Shown: positions 51,941 to 61,034, counted from the stretch's first letter. The stretch: 64,000 nucleotides of DNA from Mobiluncus sp963511525 (GCF_963511525.1 NZ_CAUPIY010000009.1:30353-94352), one strand, 5' to 3'. Made by a program: numbers and translations. Notes: generated from the sequence alone by a model not told the origin.

Positions 51941-52144
51941 TCAGACCTGCAGAGCCTGTTCGATGATGGACTGCAGCGCGTCTTTCAATTCGCCGCCTTT
52001 CATAATCATCAGCAGCAATCCCGCAAAAGCGGCCGCCGCCAGGGTACCGATGGCGTATTCCGCGGTCGCCATGCCATCCTCCTCGCCCTTCAGACGAGCC
52101 CAAAAAGACACTGCTTTCGCTTGCAATGCGCTAACCTTGTTCAT
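51941..52144 (-). CDS. DUF4244 Flp-pilin-like protein
   Basis: A 67-aa small protein: a basic cytoplasmic segment (FWARLKGEEDG), then MATAEYAIGTLAAAAFAGLLLMIMKG and a short helix (ALQSIIEQAL). The pattern Gly-Met-x-Thr-x-Glu-Tyr-Ala before a hydrophobic helix matches DUF4244/Flp major pilins, which are cut by a prepilin peptidase after the Gly. It is the probable main pilin subunit of this locus (Rv3656c equivalent). The ATG at 52144 has AAAAAGGAGAAAG upstream. The frame is open further upstream but lacks a ribosome binding site there. The gap of about 110 bp to TadBC may hold a separate promoter. Confidence 0.9.
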   Translation of the reverse strand: MNKVSALQAKAVSFWARLKGEEDGMATAEYAIGTLAAAAFAGLLLMIMKGGELKDALQSIIEQALQV

Positions 52145-52258
52145 ATTCTTTCTCCTTTTTCCGATTTGTCTCGCGGACCTTCCGCGCGACCACCAGCCGC
52201 CACGGTGACGAACTGGCACCCCCTTGTGTGTTGACAAAGGGAAGTCTGTTTTCGGCCC

Positions 52259-53482
52259 TCATGAAATGAGGTCCTCAATTGTGGACACCACCACCGGCAC
52301 AATCCCCAGCGCAAAAAACGCTGGCAGCAGGCACACACCCAGGGGAATCATCAGCCGCACCCCCAAACGTTCCGCCGCGTCCAAAGCCCGGTGAATCTCT
52401 GCCGCTCGAGTCCGCGAAGCCCCGCGCACCAGCAGTGGCACCGGGGACGCGCCTTCCTCCCAAGCCGGCTGCAACACGCTGGCCAACTCAACCCACTTGG
52501 CATCCGCTTGTGCCCACGCCTCATCCCAGTCCGCCCCCAACAGCAGCATTCGCGCCACCACCGCCAAATCCGCCTCCTCACTGGCGGCGGACACAGCTTG
52601 TAGGGTGGACGTCAAAGACACCCCGTTTTGTTGACAAGCCGCGATAATGTCCATCGCCAAGGTCGGATCGAGACCCGACGCGAGGCTGCCGGTAGCCTTG
52701 CGAATCATGGCTGCTGACCACAGGTTTCCCGCCACCATCAGACCCAGACCGATGACGAAAATCCAGGTATTGATACCGCCCCGAAAAGCCATATCGATGA
52801 CATCCACCCCGATAAACTGGGCCATTCCCAGCGCCGCCAAAGGCAACACCCCCAGCAGGCGAGCGGTAGCCTTGGGGCCGACCTGCGCGGTGTGACGTTT
52901 CGCCGCGGTCTCTAGCGTGGCGGCAATTCCGTCGGCAACCCGGTTCAAAATTTCGGCCAAAGGGGCTCCGACCTGGGTCGCTACCTGGGTAGCAATCAAC
53001 ATGCCCCGCAAGGCCTGAGCAGTCGCCTGTGGGTGGCGCACCCGATCCAGCGGGTTTGTCTCCGCCGCTCGCCCCGCCCGCAAGTAAACGAAGCGTTCCC
53101 GCAGTCCTGCCCGCGGATGAGCCACAAAGGCTTGTATCGCAGCGAAATCCAGGCGCGCATCCAAGCGATGCAAGGTGGTGGCCCAGGCGTTTTCAATGCT
53201 GGCTCCCGCCTCTAAACGGGTGGCGATTTCCGCACACAGCAGCCCCACGTCCAAATCTCTAAGTCCCTGCTGTGCCGGGTGTAGACTCCGCCTAGAAAAC
53301 ACTACGTGCCAGGGCGATATCCCTCCCGAATCTTTCGCGCCGCGAACACCCCTTGCGGCGCGGGAGGGCAGGTCACGTGGTTGCGGTTCACGCCCGCTGC
53401 GTGACCCCATCCCCGCTAACAGTCCCGCGCCTGCCAGCAGCACTACCGCCACCACCACGGTCACCAGCTGTGTCGAATCCAT
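52259..53482 (-). CDS. tadBC: Type II/Flp secretion F-domain protein (TadB-TadC fusion)
   Basis: A 407-aa inner-membrane platform protein. The N-terminal half has a TM helix and a TadB-like cytoplasmic domain (LDVGLLCAEIATRLEAGASIENAW). A first domain with QVATQVGAPLAEILNRVADGIAATLETAAKR and two further helices follow. The C-terminal half repeats the T2SSF four-helix pattern (MDIIAACQQNGVSLTSTLQAVS; ASPVPLLVRGASRTRAAE) and ends in a TM pair. Mycobacteria encode these as two genes (Rv3657c and Rv3658c), so this is a one-polypeptide version. Its start codon shares a base with the TadA stop codon. Confidence 0.82.
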   Translation of the reverse strand: MDSTQLVTVVVAVVLLAGAGLLAGMGSRSGREPQPRDLPSRAARGVRGAKDSGGISPWHVVFSRRSLHPAQQGLRDLDVGLLCAEIATRLEAGASIENAWATTLHRLDARLDFAAIQAFVAHPRAGLRERFVYLRAGRAAETNPLDRVRHPQATAQALRGMLIATQVATQVGAPLAEILNRVADGIAATLETAAKRHTAQVGPKATARLLGVLPLAALGMAQFIGVDVIDMAFRGGINTWIFVIGLGLMVAGNLWSAAMIRKATGSLASGLDPTLAMDIIAACQQNGVSLTSTLQAVSAASEEADLAVVARMLLLGADWDEAWAQADAKWVELASVLQPAWEEGASPVPLLVRGASRTRAAEIHRALDAAERLGVRLMIPLGVCLLPAFFALGIVPVVVSTIEDLIS

Positions 53483-54939
53483 CAGCGCACCCCCTTGATG
53501 TCCGCAGAATCGTGGGCGGACAGGTTTGGCACCTGATTACGAACCCCCACAGGGTTCCATTCCAGATGGGGAACTTGCCATTTCGGTGGCGGTGTCGGGG
53601 CGGCAATCCGGCTCGTTTCCAACAGTTCCAGGCCTGGGTGCAAAATTTCCGGGTCTGAATGCACAAGTTCGGGTTCTGGGTTTGCGTGTTCGGGTTTCGG
53701 GGTCACAAGGTCGGTGCTGCGGCTGGTCGTGTCCGCCCCGGTGGCGGGGGAGCCTACCGCAGAGGAAACAGTCGGCTCGGGATCCAATGGTGGCTCAGGC
53801 AACTCAAACTGAGCGGCAAAATCTCGCCAGCCTTCCAATCGTCGCACCGCCCCGGTCTGAGGATCGAAATCCAACACCGCTTTTGCCGCCAAAGCCCCGT
53901 CAGAACCGCGAGCCAGACGCGCCAACTGCACCACCGCGCGACGCACCCGCCCGTCCTGATTACGAAACCGGCGCAGGTGCACGATGACATCGAAAGCCGG
54001 CAAGGATTGGGCACACAAAGCCTCGCGGCTCATGCCCGCCAAAGCTCCCAGAGCCTCCAAACGCGCCGGCACTTCCAGAGCCGAATTGGCGTGAACCGTC
54101 GCCCAACCGCCGCGGTGACCCGTATTCAACGCCGAGAGCATCTCCCGGACTTCGGCACCTCGGGCCTCACCCAAAATCAAACGATCCGGGCGCATCCGCA
54201 TCGCGGCCTTCACTAAATCGGACAAAGACACGCCGCCAGCTCCCTGCACATTAGCCCCTCGCGCCTGCAAATGGACGACGTGCGGATGAGCCGGACGCAG
54301 CTCCGAAACCTCCTCGATGCAAATGAGACGCTCATCTGGGGCCGCCAAACCCAGCAAACACGCCAGCAAAGTCGTTTTCCCGGTGCCGGTAGCCCCGGTT
54401 ATCAACCCGGAGGCCCGCACCTGCACCAATCGGCGCAGCGCTTCAGCTAGCCATGGGGAAACCATGCCGGAAGCCACCACCGCCTCCAAAGGCAGAGCCA
54501 CCGGACTGGGTACACGCAACGAAATCACGGTCGAATCCCCTGACAGCGGTGGTAGCACGGCGTGCAGACGCACTCCTGAAGGCAGGGTCGCATCGACAAT
54601 TGGGGTCGCGTCATCGAGTCGCTGTCCGGCCGCGGCCGCCATCCGCACCGCTGCCCGGCGCAGAGACAGCGCAGACCCCATGGAGAAATCCGGCACTTTT
54701 TCCAAACCCGCACCGGCATCTATCCAAGCCTCATCTGGGCTGTTGACCAGCAGATCCGTGACTCCGGGCCGGGTCAGCAGGGATCCGAGCGGCTCATCGA
54801 CCCCCTCTAAGGATTGGCGCAGCCCGCGAGCGCCCTGCGCCAACTCGCCGGTCGTGGTGGCTGCCGGAGCTGTTTGTAAAACGGCCTGCGCCGGGTCCAA
54901 ACCCGCCGCGACCAGGCGTCGCATTTCACTAATGTTCAT
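53482..54939 (-). CDS. tadA: TadA/VirB11-like secretion ATPase
   Basis: A 485-aa Flp pilus assembly ATPase. The N-terminal domain includes PGVTDLLVNSPDEAWID. The ATPase core has Walker A GATGTGKTT (Lys188), an Asp box ICIEEVSEL, Walker B RLILGEARGAE and the His box ATVHANSA. Residues about 385-485 are a Pro/Glu/Ser-rich, low-complexity tail that is not part of the fold. It drives pilus subunit assembly from the cytoplasm. It overlaps the Ssd gene by 4 bp (ATGA) and TadBC by one base, so the three are co-translated. Confidence 0.93.
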   Translation of the reverse strand: MNISEMRRLVAAGLDPAQAVLQTAPAATTTGELAQGARGLRQSLEGVDEPLGSLLTRPGVTDLLVNSPDEAWIDAGAGLEKVPDFSMGSALSLRRAAVRMAAAAGQRLDDATPIVDATLPSGVRLHAVLPPLSGDSTVISLRVPSPVALPLEAVVASGMVSPWLAEALRRLVQVRASGLITGATGTGKTTLLACLLGLAAPDERLICIEEVSELRPAHPHVVHLQARGANVQGAGGVSLSDLVKAAMRMRPDRLILGEARGAEVREMLSALNTGHRGGWATVHANSALEVPARLEALGALAGMSREALCAQSLPAFDVIVHLRRFRNQDGRVRRAVVQLARLARGSDGALAAKAVLDFDPQTGAVRRLEGWRDFAAQFELPEPPLDPEPTVSSAVGSPATGADTTSRSTDLVTPKPEHANPEPELVHSDPEILHPGLELLETSRIAAPTPPPKWQVPHLEWNPVGVRNQVPNLSAHDSADIKGVR

Positions 54940-56105
54940 CGTCGTGTCCTCTGTTCCAAATGCAGCAAGCCTGCCGCGAAGTTTTCCGTGAGGTGCGCCA
55001 CTTTTCGGGGTAGCGGGGTGGTGAGCCCGTCACGGCCGAAACTGTCCCAGATTCGCGTGGTGTAGGACCAGTCCGAAACTGCGATTTCCGGGTGAATTTC
55101 GCGCAGCGCCCGGCGGGCTTGACGCGGGGGCAAACCTCCGCCCGGAACCACGACGAGGTGTGCGGGGCAGGGCAGGTCCGGGGGTAGCGTTTCCCAAGCC
55201 AGCAGCGCCGCACGGGAATAATCCGCAACCCACACGACAGCATCCGTCCTCACTGTTCCGCGCGGCACCCCTGTCCCGGATAGTGCCGGCGCCCCGGCTC
55301 CGGAACCTAAATCCAGCACTAGGCAGGGGAAAATTCCCGCCAAATCGCGCAGTACGCTCGGAACAGTTTCGGCGCGGACTATAAATCCCGAACCGCCCAA
55401 CAACGCCACGTTTTCCCACGTGGGCAGGCCCGCCGCGGCGCGAAATCCCGGAATTTGCCCCGTGGTCTGCCAAGCGCTCCAATCCAAATACGCTCCGCTG
55501 ACCGGTGCTACCCAAGCGTCTAAAGGCAGGTAGGAGCCGCTGGCGTCCACCCAGCAAACCGGGGCAGTATCACTGCTCCCTTCGCCATCGCGCAGGGAGT
55601 CACGACAGGTCGCGTATCTGCCCCCGCGCCCTCTGTTGTGGGTACGCCCTCCTGCTCGCGGGTGTTCACGAGTGCGTTCGCTACCGATTTCGCCCACTGC
55701 CGCCACCGCGAGGGCGTGCGCCAGCAACCCAGCAATGACCGTCGTATTGACTCCGGGCACCAGGCCGCGAACCGCTACGGTGAAAGCGCTGCCGGACTGC
55801 TGGAGCATGAGGCCCAGCACTTCACGTTCATCAGCGGGCAAAACCAGAGCAGGCTGCGCCTGCGCGCCTCCGCCGGTTTCGCCTTGCAGGCGCACTAGGT
55901 AGGTTCCACCCGCGAGTCGACTTGGACAGGCGGCGGCCGCTTGGGTAGAGCAAAAGACCGGGCCGGGACTCGTCCCGGACCAGTCTCGCGGCACCGTGGC
56001 CCGCAAATCGGCGCCCGCCAGCGTGGCGAGCATTTCGAGCTGCTCCCGCCACGCTTTCTCGTGCGGTTCGCACAGCAGCGTCACCGTTTTGGAGGTATTG
56101 ACCAT
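54936..56105 (-). CDS. Ssd/CpaE-like protein of the Tad locus (degenerate P-loop)
   Basis: A 389-aa protein in the position of mycobacterial Rv3660c (septum-site-determining-like, CpaE family). An N-terminal receiver-like domain is followed by a ParA/MinD-type domain. In the place of the nucleotide-binding loop is GLVPGVNTTVIAGLLAHAL, which keeps the surrounding helix but lacks the usual Lys, so ATP binding is doubtful. VLDLGSGAGAPAL and VVWVADYSRAAL are later strands. It probably localises the pilus apparatus. It lacks a strong ribosome binding site and is the first gene of the leftward locus. Confidence 0.8.
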   Translation of the reverse strand: MVNTSKTVTLLCEPHEKAWREQLEMLATLAGADLRATVPRDWSGTSPGPVFCSTQAAAACPSRLAGGTYLVRLQGETGGGAQAQPALVLPADEREVLGLMLQQSGSAFTVAVRGLVPGVNTTVIAGLLAHALAVAAVGEIGSERTREHPRAGGRTHNRGRGGRYATCRDSLRDGEGSSDTAPVCWVDASGSYLPLDAWVAPVSGAYLDWSAWQTTGQIPGFRAAAGLPTWENVALLGGSGFIVRAETVPSVLRDLAGIFPCLVLDLGSGAGAPALSGTGVPRGTVRTDAVVWVADYSRAALLAWETLPPDLPCPAHLVVVPGGGLPPRQARRALREIHPEIAVSDWSYTTRIWDSFGRDGLTTPLPRKVAHLTENFAAGLLHLEQRTRR

Positions 56106-56290
56106 GCCCCAAGTTTTCGCCGCCGTGAAACAGACCAGAAACGGAAAAATTTTTACCTGTGGAAAACCCCGAATTCACCGCCCTGTGGATAACGTGATGA
56201 AATGGGTGACTGACTGGGAAAACCGCGAAAACTTGACCAAATTTTGGGGAAGTTAAGTATAGCTGCAGTCCCGCGTTATACAATGGCTCG
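56106..56290. promoter_or_regulatory. Divergent promoter region of the Tad locus and the downstream membrane protein
   Basis: A 185-bp gap. It includes one exact DnaA box (TGTGGATAA, 56184-56192) and a -10-like TATACA at 56277-56282 a few bases before the next GTG, so the plus-strand transcript may be leaderless. TTGACC at 56233-56238 could be a -35 element, but the spacing to TATACA is too long. Confidence 0.4.
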
Positions 56291-57910
56291 GTGTCCGAAA
56301 ACCTTCCGCAGCCTTCCAGGAATCCGGTTCCTGGGCAGACAGGCGGCTCGCAGCAACGCCGCCAGGAGCAGCCGTTGCCTCCTCATGCCCGCCCGCAGGC
56401 CCCGGCTGGTTCTCGGCCGCCCGTTCAAACAGCGGGCAATCCTGCGGTTCCTTTCCCACGCCCGCAACAAAAAACAGTTCAGCCTCGCGTGTTGCCGTCC
56501 CGTTCCGCGGTACGGCGCGGATTGGTGACTCCTCCAGGGCAACCCTCCCCGACCCCGCGACCGAATGTTCAACCCGGCCAGCCAAGTCCCGCAGTCGGGA
56601 TACCCCCGGTCGTCCCCCCCGCTCAGCCAACTCAATCCACCCAGCCCATTCAACCCGCCCAGCCCCGCCCCATTCCACTGTCCCCGACCGCCGCTGGTGT
56701 CCCAACCGTCTTGCCGGAAGAAGAAATCGATGAGGCCGAAACCGCAGCTTGGAGGACTGAGCTCGCCGCCGCCGCAGCTCAAAACGAAGTCGAACAGGTT
56801 CCCGATGACTTGAGTCCCGAACCCGCCCCCTCCGAGGCACTTGCCAAGCGGCCAGGCACGTGGAAACGGTTTGCCTACCTGCGCGATCAGTCCCGGACAC
56901 TCGCGGAAACCGGGACACCGAAACCTCCGCCCAGTACCCTGCGGGCCAACCTCATCGGTATCCTGACCGGGCTGCTGGTGGCGCCCATCTCGATGGTTTT
57001 CCTGATTTGGGGTACGAAAACCGTGATGGATGCCAGTTACGGCGCCGGAGCTGTCGCTATAGTTTTGGGGATTTTTGAAATCTTGGCGGGAACCGCGCTG
57101 CTGTCGATAACCGGTGTGGTCACCGGCTACTACTCGTCGCTATCCTGGGCGATTTCTGCGCTCTGGCCCGTGCTGCTGACCGTCCTGGCCAGCCCGATTC
57201 GCGGCTTGGTCGCCGCCCACAACGACACTTTGACGGGAGCTTCGCAATACTCGCTGTGGTGGGAATTCCTCGATGGAGTTTCCACGTTGACGGCTTCCGG
57301 ATTGTTCCCCACCATGGCAATAGTCATGGTCGGGGCGTCTTTGGCGTCTCAAATCGCCTATCTGGAGGGGCGGGACTTCGCCTTGCTGGAGCACGAGCTC
57401 GGCGAAACTAACGACCGTGAGCCCGGCGCCCCCATTGCCCCGCCTTCACGCTTGAAGTATCACTTCCTGGCGATTGTGGTGGCTGTCATCTGCACGATTG
57501 CGGGCATGTTGGCGCTGATTCCGCTCCATGATCGTTTGGCGGTCATCACCGGCGCCAGCGGGCATTTGTCCGAGCTGCCGGCGGTCGCCACTTACGGGTT
57601 GCCGATTCTGGGCATCGTCTTGCTGTTCATAGCGGTTTATTCGGGTTCCCGCTCCGCCGCGGGCCTGCTGTTTGCCGGCGTGACCTGCGGGATTATCCCG
57701 GGGATAATTCTAGCTTTCGGGGAGGCTTCGACTTCCGGTTGGGCCGAACGTCTGGTCAGGTTCCTTTCCGATCACCTCACCGCTTCTATGCACGTATCCG
57801 GCGGACCGCTGACGACCTTCGGTTTTGTGCTCATTGCTTGCGCTCTAACGCTGTGGTGGTGCCGTCAAGCGGGTCAACGCGATCAAAAGGCGGATCTTGC
57901 GGAGGCTTAG
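56291..57910 (+). CDS. Hypothetical multi-pass membrane protein with a long Pro/Gln-rich N-terminus
   Basis: A 539-aa protein. The first about 215 residues are cytoplasmic, Pro/Gln/Ser-rich and then acidic, with no domain I recognise. About eight hydrophobic segments follow from residue 218 (ANLIGILTGLLVAPISMVFLIWG, and others to about 525). It has no enzymatic motif. DUF6350-like membrane proteins came to mind, but I cannot support that. It starts at a GTG with no ribosome binding site; TATACA upstream suggests a leaderless transcript. It precedes a second membrane protein of similar build by 138 bp on the same strand. Confidence 0.75.
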   Translation: MSENLPQPSRNPVPGQTGGSQQRRQEQPLPPHARPQAPAGSRPPVQTAGNPAVPFPRPQQKTVQPRVLPSRSAVRRGLVTPPGQPSPTPRPNVQPGQPSPAVGIPPVVPPAQPTQSTQPIQPAQPRPIPLSPTAAGVPTVLPEEEIDEAETAAWRTELAAAAAQNEVEQVPDDLSPEPAPSEALAKRPGTWKRFAYLRDQSRTLAETGTPKPPPSTLRANLIGILTGLLVAPISMVFLIWGTKTVMDASYGAGAVAIVLGIFEILAGTALLSITGVVTGYYSSLSWAISALWPVLLTVLASPIRGLVAAHNDTLTGASQYSLWWEFLDGVSTLTASGLFPTMAIVMVGASLASQIAYLEGRDFALLEHELGETNDREPGAPIAPPSRLKYHFLAIVVAVICTIAGMLALIPLHDRLAVITGASGHLSELPAVATYGLPILGIVLLFIAVYSGSRSAAGLLFAGVTCGIIPGIILAFGEASTSGWAERLVRFLSDHLTASMHVSGGPLTTFGFVLIACALTLWWCRQAGQRDQKADLAEA

Positions 57911-58048
57911 CCGGTTTTTTAACGTGTTCACAAGCGGTTTGCCCGGGTTTTTCGTTGCTTTCTTCAGTTTTTCCCAGCGCGCCTAGTGAGAATGGTCTGG
58001 TTCGTGCGCTAACGTGTTTCCCGAGGTGACTGACGAAGGGAGACTCCC

Positions 58049-59236
58049 GTGACCGAAGAAAATCAGCCGGCAGAATTGCCTGACTACCTGCGTGACGCGT
58101 CCGAGGATGCCGACAAGTCTTTGGACGGCGAAATCGATGCTGCAGAGGCATGGGCGCAGGCTTTTGCGAAAGACAGCGCAGACTCTGACACCGACTCTGG
58201 CGCTGACACTAAAACCGAGCCCACCCCCGAAGAATCAGTCACCACTCCGGTCGAGGACAACGAACCCGATACACAGTCAACCGTAGTTACTGACAATAGC
58301 ACGGAAACCGTGGTTACCCCGCAAGCTGAGGAAACAGACAGCGACGCCCCTGCGCCAGAACCCGCACCCGCACCCGAGCCGGAACCGGACCCGGTGAGTG
58401 ACACCTCTACGCAAGCCTGGTCATCGTTCCTGAACGAAGAAACCATCGCGAAAACTGAGGATTCTACCACTGACGTGGTTGACTCAAAGAACGAGGAAAT
58501 AACTCCCGCGCCGCCCGCCGAGGAACTGGAAACCACGGTGGTACGCCGCAAGTCCCTTTTGGGAGCGGAACCGAGTCCGACCCCTCCGGCTGGCGCGGCT
58601 ACTGACGACACCGCAACCTCGGAAGAACCCGACCCAAAATGGCAACCACGTCAAGCACAACTTCTCGGTAACGAAGACGAAAAACTCAATGAATCTACGA
58701 TGCTTGCCGGAGCCTCCATCAAACCGGCAAAAATCAGCCGAGCTGGCGCGCATGCCTGGTCCCTGCTGATTAGCCTCATCGGAGTCCCCCTGGCGTGGGC
58801 ATTCTTACGCCACGCCGGAGGACTGCTCTACGGTTCAAACCACTCCGCTTGGGAGACGGGCAAATACTCCTTGGAGGGGCTCATCTTCCTGGTTCTGGGT
58901 TTGGCAGCAGTCGTCATCATAGGTATGGTGGTGCGGTTATCCTCGTTGGGGATGTTTGTGTCTGGAATTGCACTCTGCGTTCTGGGCGGCGCTTTCGTGG
59001 TGGTCCCCGGAGTGGTGAAAGGCGCGATGGGCAGTACTTTGCAGGGAATGCAAGACAGCCCGGTGATGGCGTTGAAGGTGCTGGGCTACCTCGTTGAATC
59101 CGCCGGAGCATCGGGACAATTCTTTGTTATCGGCGTGCTGTTAATCATGATTGGCGTGGTGGGACATACCGCCCGCCGCAAAGGCCGGGTTGACCAAATC
59201 GCCGACAAGGCTTTGGCTCGCGCCGAAAACGCTTAG
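58049..59236 (+). CDS. Hypothetical membrane protein with an acidic N-terminus and four TM helices
   Basis: A 395-aa protein. Residues 1-225 are strongly acidic and disordered (Asp/Glu/Thr/Pro-rich). Residues about 230-385 contain four hydrophobic segments, beginning AWSLLISLIGVPLAWAFL and ending FFVIGVLLIMIGVVGHTARRKGR. No conserved catalytic motif is visible. The build (long disordered cytoplasmic tail plus C-terminal TM bundle) mirrors the previous gene, so they may be related in role, perhaps in the envelope. It starts at a GTG with AAGGGAGACTCCC before it and is followed by the Crp-like regulator after 41 bp, probably as one transcript. Confidence 0.75.
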   Translation: MTEENQPAELPDYLRDASEDADKSLDGEIDAAEAWAQAFAKDSADSDTDSGADTKTEPTPEESVTTPVEDNEPDTQSTVVTDNSTETVVTPQAEETDSDAPAPEPAPAPEPEPDPVSDTSTQAWSSFLNEETIAKTEDSTTDVVDSKNEEITPAPPAEELETTVVRRKSLLGAEPSPTPPAGAATDDTATSEEPDPKWQPRQAQLLGNEDEKLNESTMLAGASIKPAKISRAGAHAWSLLISLIGVPLAWAFLRHAGGLLYGSNHSAWETGKYSLEGLIFLVLGLAAVVIIGMVVRLSSLGMFVSGIALCVLGGAFVVVPGVVKGAMGSTLQGMQDSPVMALKVLGYLVESAGASGQFFVIGVLLIMIGVVGHTARRKGRVDQIADKALARAENA

Positions 59237-59277
59237 CCCTGGCAACAACCCAAACATTTAGATAAGGAAAATCTTAG

Positions 59278-60165
59278 GTGGCAAGGAACAGCAGTGCAAC
59301 AAGCCTAGGTGCTATCTGGGCGGAAGTGCTGGCCGGGCTGGGCGACAAAGTGCATGAGTCAGCTTTGGATGCGCGATTCCGCTTGGCTGCCGAGGACAGC
59401 GTGCAAGACCGCATCTTCCACTTGCATTCGGGAAAAGTTAAGCTGACCCGCGCCACTTCGATGGGCCGCGACCACCTCCTAGAAGTCCTGGGACCGACAG
59501 ACACCATTGGCCTCAATGCCCTGACCGATTCTCCCGCAAAAGACGGATCGGGCGGCGCCAACTTCGTCCAGCGTTCTCCCGTTGCACCGGATCGGTCCGG
59601 CAAACCGGAAACCGGAGATTCCTACAGTACCAACGGTTCAGCCTCGCGAACTGCCTCCCGGACGTGGTTTGCCTCCGCTTCCACCCTGGAACCTGTACAA
59701 CTGGACTGGGTATTAGTCACGGATGCAGGGGAATATCTGGCAAAGCATCACGCCCTATACCTAGAGTTGCTGCGGGCCTTGAACCGGCAAACTGAGCTGC
59801 TCTACCAACGCACCATGGCGCTGCGGGATGTAGATGTGCCGGGACGCATCGCAGCTGCTTTGCTGGAGTTGATGGAAAAGTTTGGGCAACCGCTGGAAAG
59901 CGACTCAGACGAGCAATTGTCAGGACAAATGCCGGGGGCGGTGACGGAAACGGGCAGCGAAACCTCGCGAGGAGCCGATTTTCCCGCCGCCGGGGTGCGA
60001 CTGCCGCACGGGCTGTCACAGTTGGAGTTAGGTCAGATGGCCGGAGCTAGTCGAGAGACAGCCAACAAGGTGTTGGCAGATTTCATCTCTCGCGGCTGGA
60101 TCATTCAAAAGCGCAGGTCAATCATCATCATGAATGAGGAACGGCTGCGCTACCGGGCCTCGTAA
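59278..60165 (+). CDS. Crp/Fnr-family transcriptional regulator (GlxR-like) with two insertions
   Basis: A 295-aa regulator (family members are about 225 aa). The N-terminal cyclic-nucleotide fold reads FHLHSGKVKLTRAT and DHLLEVLGPTDTIGL. Two low-complexity insertions lie at about 85-129 and 204-238. The dimer helix LLRALNRQTELLYQRTMALRD is clear. The C-terminal winged helix has LSQLELGQMAGASRETANKVLADFISRGWI. The usual Arg-Ser pair contacting cAMP phosphate is not evident near the first insertion, so cAMP binding is uncertain. Its place near whiB and ponA2 matches the mycobacterial crp (Rv3676) neighbourhood. It starts at a GTG with AAGGAAAATCTTAG before it. Confidence 0.9.
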   Translation: MARNSSATSLGAIWAEVLAGLGDKVHESALDARFRLAAEDSVQDRIFHLHSGKVKLTRATSMGRDHLLEVLGPTDTIGLNALTDSPAKDGSGGANFVQRSPVAPDRSGKPETGDSYSTNGSASRTASRTWFASASTLEPVQLDWVLVTDAGEYLAKHHALYLELLRALNRQTELLYQRTMALRDVDVPGRIAAALLELMEKFGQPLESDSDEQLSGQMPGAVTETGSETSRGADFPAAGVRLPHGLSQLELGQMAGASRETANKVLADFISRGWIIQKRRSIIIMNEERLRYRAS

Positions 60166-60201
60166 ACCGCGGACACGACCCGCTGAAAAACCGCAAAAAA
60201 T

Positions 60202-60360
60202 CTAGGCCAAAGGGCGTTTAAAGTAAGCAACTAGTGAATCCCCGCCGCCCGGTCCGGGCACTATCGCCACCAGTTCCCAGCCGTCCGCACCGAACTGATC
60301 CAAAATCGCTTTCGTATTATGCACCATCACCGGCGCCGTCAAGTATTCCCACTTCGTCAT
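60202..60360 (-). CDS. DUF4177 family small protein
   Basis: A 52-aa protein on the minus strand, ATG at 60360 and TAG at 60202. It begins MTKWEYLTAPVMVHN, has ILDQFGADGWELVAIVPG and ends LVAYFKRPLA, the pattern of DUF4177 proteins. In mycobacteria the equivalent (Rv3678A) lies in the same neighbourhood between crp and whiB4. It has a modest ribosome binding site (AGG with eight bases to the ATG). The function is unknown. Confidence 0.82.
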   Translation of the reverse strand: MTKWEYLTAPVMVHNTKAILDQFGADGWELVAIVPGPGGGDSLVAYFKRPLA

Positions 60361-60434
60361 AAACTCAGCCTAAACCGTGGCGGGTCAAGCCAAAAACAAC
60401 AACCCACCCTTGGACAATAAACGCTGGTGGAACG

Positions 60435-60794
60435 TTACTTGGAGAGCGCTACGGCGCGGCGGGACGCACGAACGTGAGCCAGCACGTGAGGAGCGTGCTT
60501 CGTCCGCAACTCCGCAGCGAGCTCATCATCGGCTTCGCGCAACCAAGTTTCCCAAGAACGCACCTCGGGATAACGGCGCAACATCGCGCGGCGTTCCCGC
60601 TCGGTCAAACCGCCCCAAACTCCGAAAGAAGCACGAGAATCCAGCGCATCGGCTAGGCATTCCAGGCGGACAGGGCATCCGTAACACATAGAACGGACTT
60701 CGCGTTGGGCTGCACCTTGGACAAAAAGTTGATCCGGCGGGCAATCTGCGCACAATGCTTTGGCTGCCCAAGTTTGGTCTTCATTGACTGACAT
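60435..60794 (-). CDS. whiB: WhiB-family iron-sulfur transcription factor
   Basis: A 119-aa WhiB protein. Cysteines at 15, 37, 40 and 46 (LCADC, MCYGC, LEC) give the 4Fe-4S pattern; Cys18 is an extra one. The conserved turn GVWGGLTERERRAM (about 58-71) matches the family. WhiB proteins bind an oxygen- and nitric-oxide-sensitive cluster and partner the sigma factor. The location beside a ponA2-type gene and crp supports the WhiB4 group (Rv3681c), but the exact subgroup is an inference from context. The basic C-terminus (about 95-119) should bind DNA. It is divergent from ponA2. Confidence 0.92.
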   Translation of the reverse strand: MSVNEDQTWAAKALCADCPPDQLFVQGAAQREVRSMCYGCPVRLECLADALDSRASFGVWGGLTERERRAMLRRYPEVRSWETWLREADDELAAELRTKHAPHVLAHVRASRRAVALSK

Positions 60795-61034
60795 ATGAAT
60801 CTTTCTTTCTCGAAAGCCAGCTTGCCTTAAATAGCTTAGCCGCCGGTCAAGGGAATTTCAAGGGCGAAAAATTGCGAATAAATCGAGACAATTTTGCATA
60901 CAGCATACTTAACATTTCCATTTGTCAAACTAAATTGAAATAGATTCTTTACACAACACCCCGAAGGGACGTTATCCGGTGCCATAGCCTGATTTAATTT
61001 AGAAAGAATCGCACCCGACCTTTAGGATTAACCT
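60795..61034. promoter_or_regulatory. Divergent whiB / ponA2 promoter region
   Basis: A 240-bp AT-rich gap. AGAAAGATT lies before the whiB start and AGGATTAACC before the ponA2 start. AT-rich tracts at about 60900-60950 fit promoters in both directions. No distinct operator was recognised. Confidence 0.4.
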
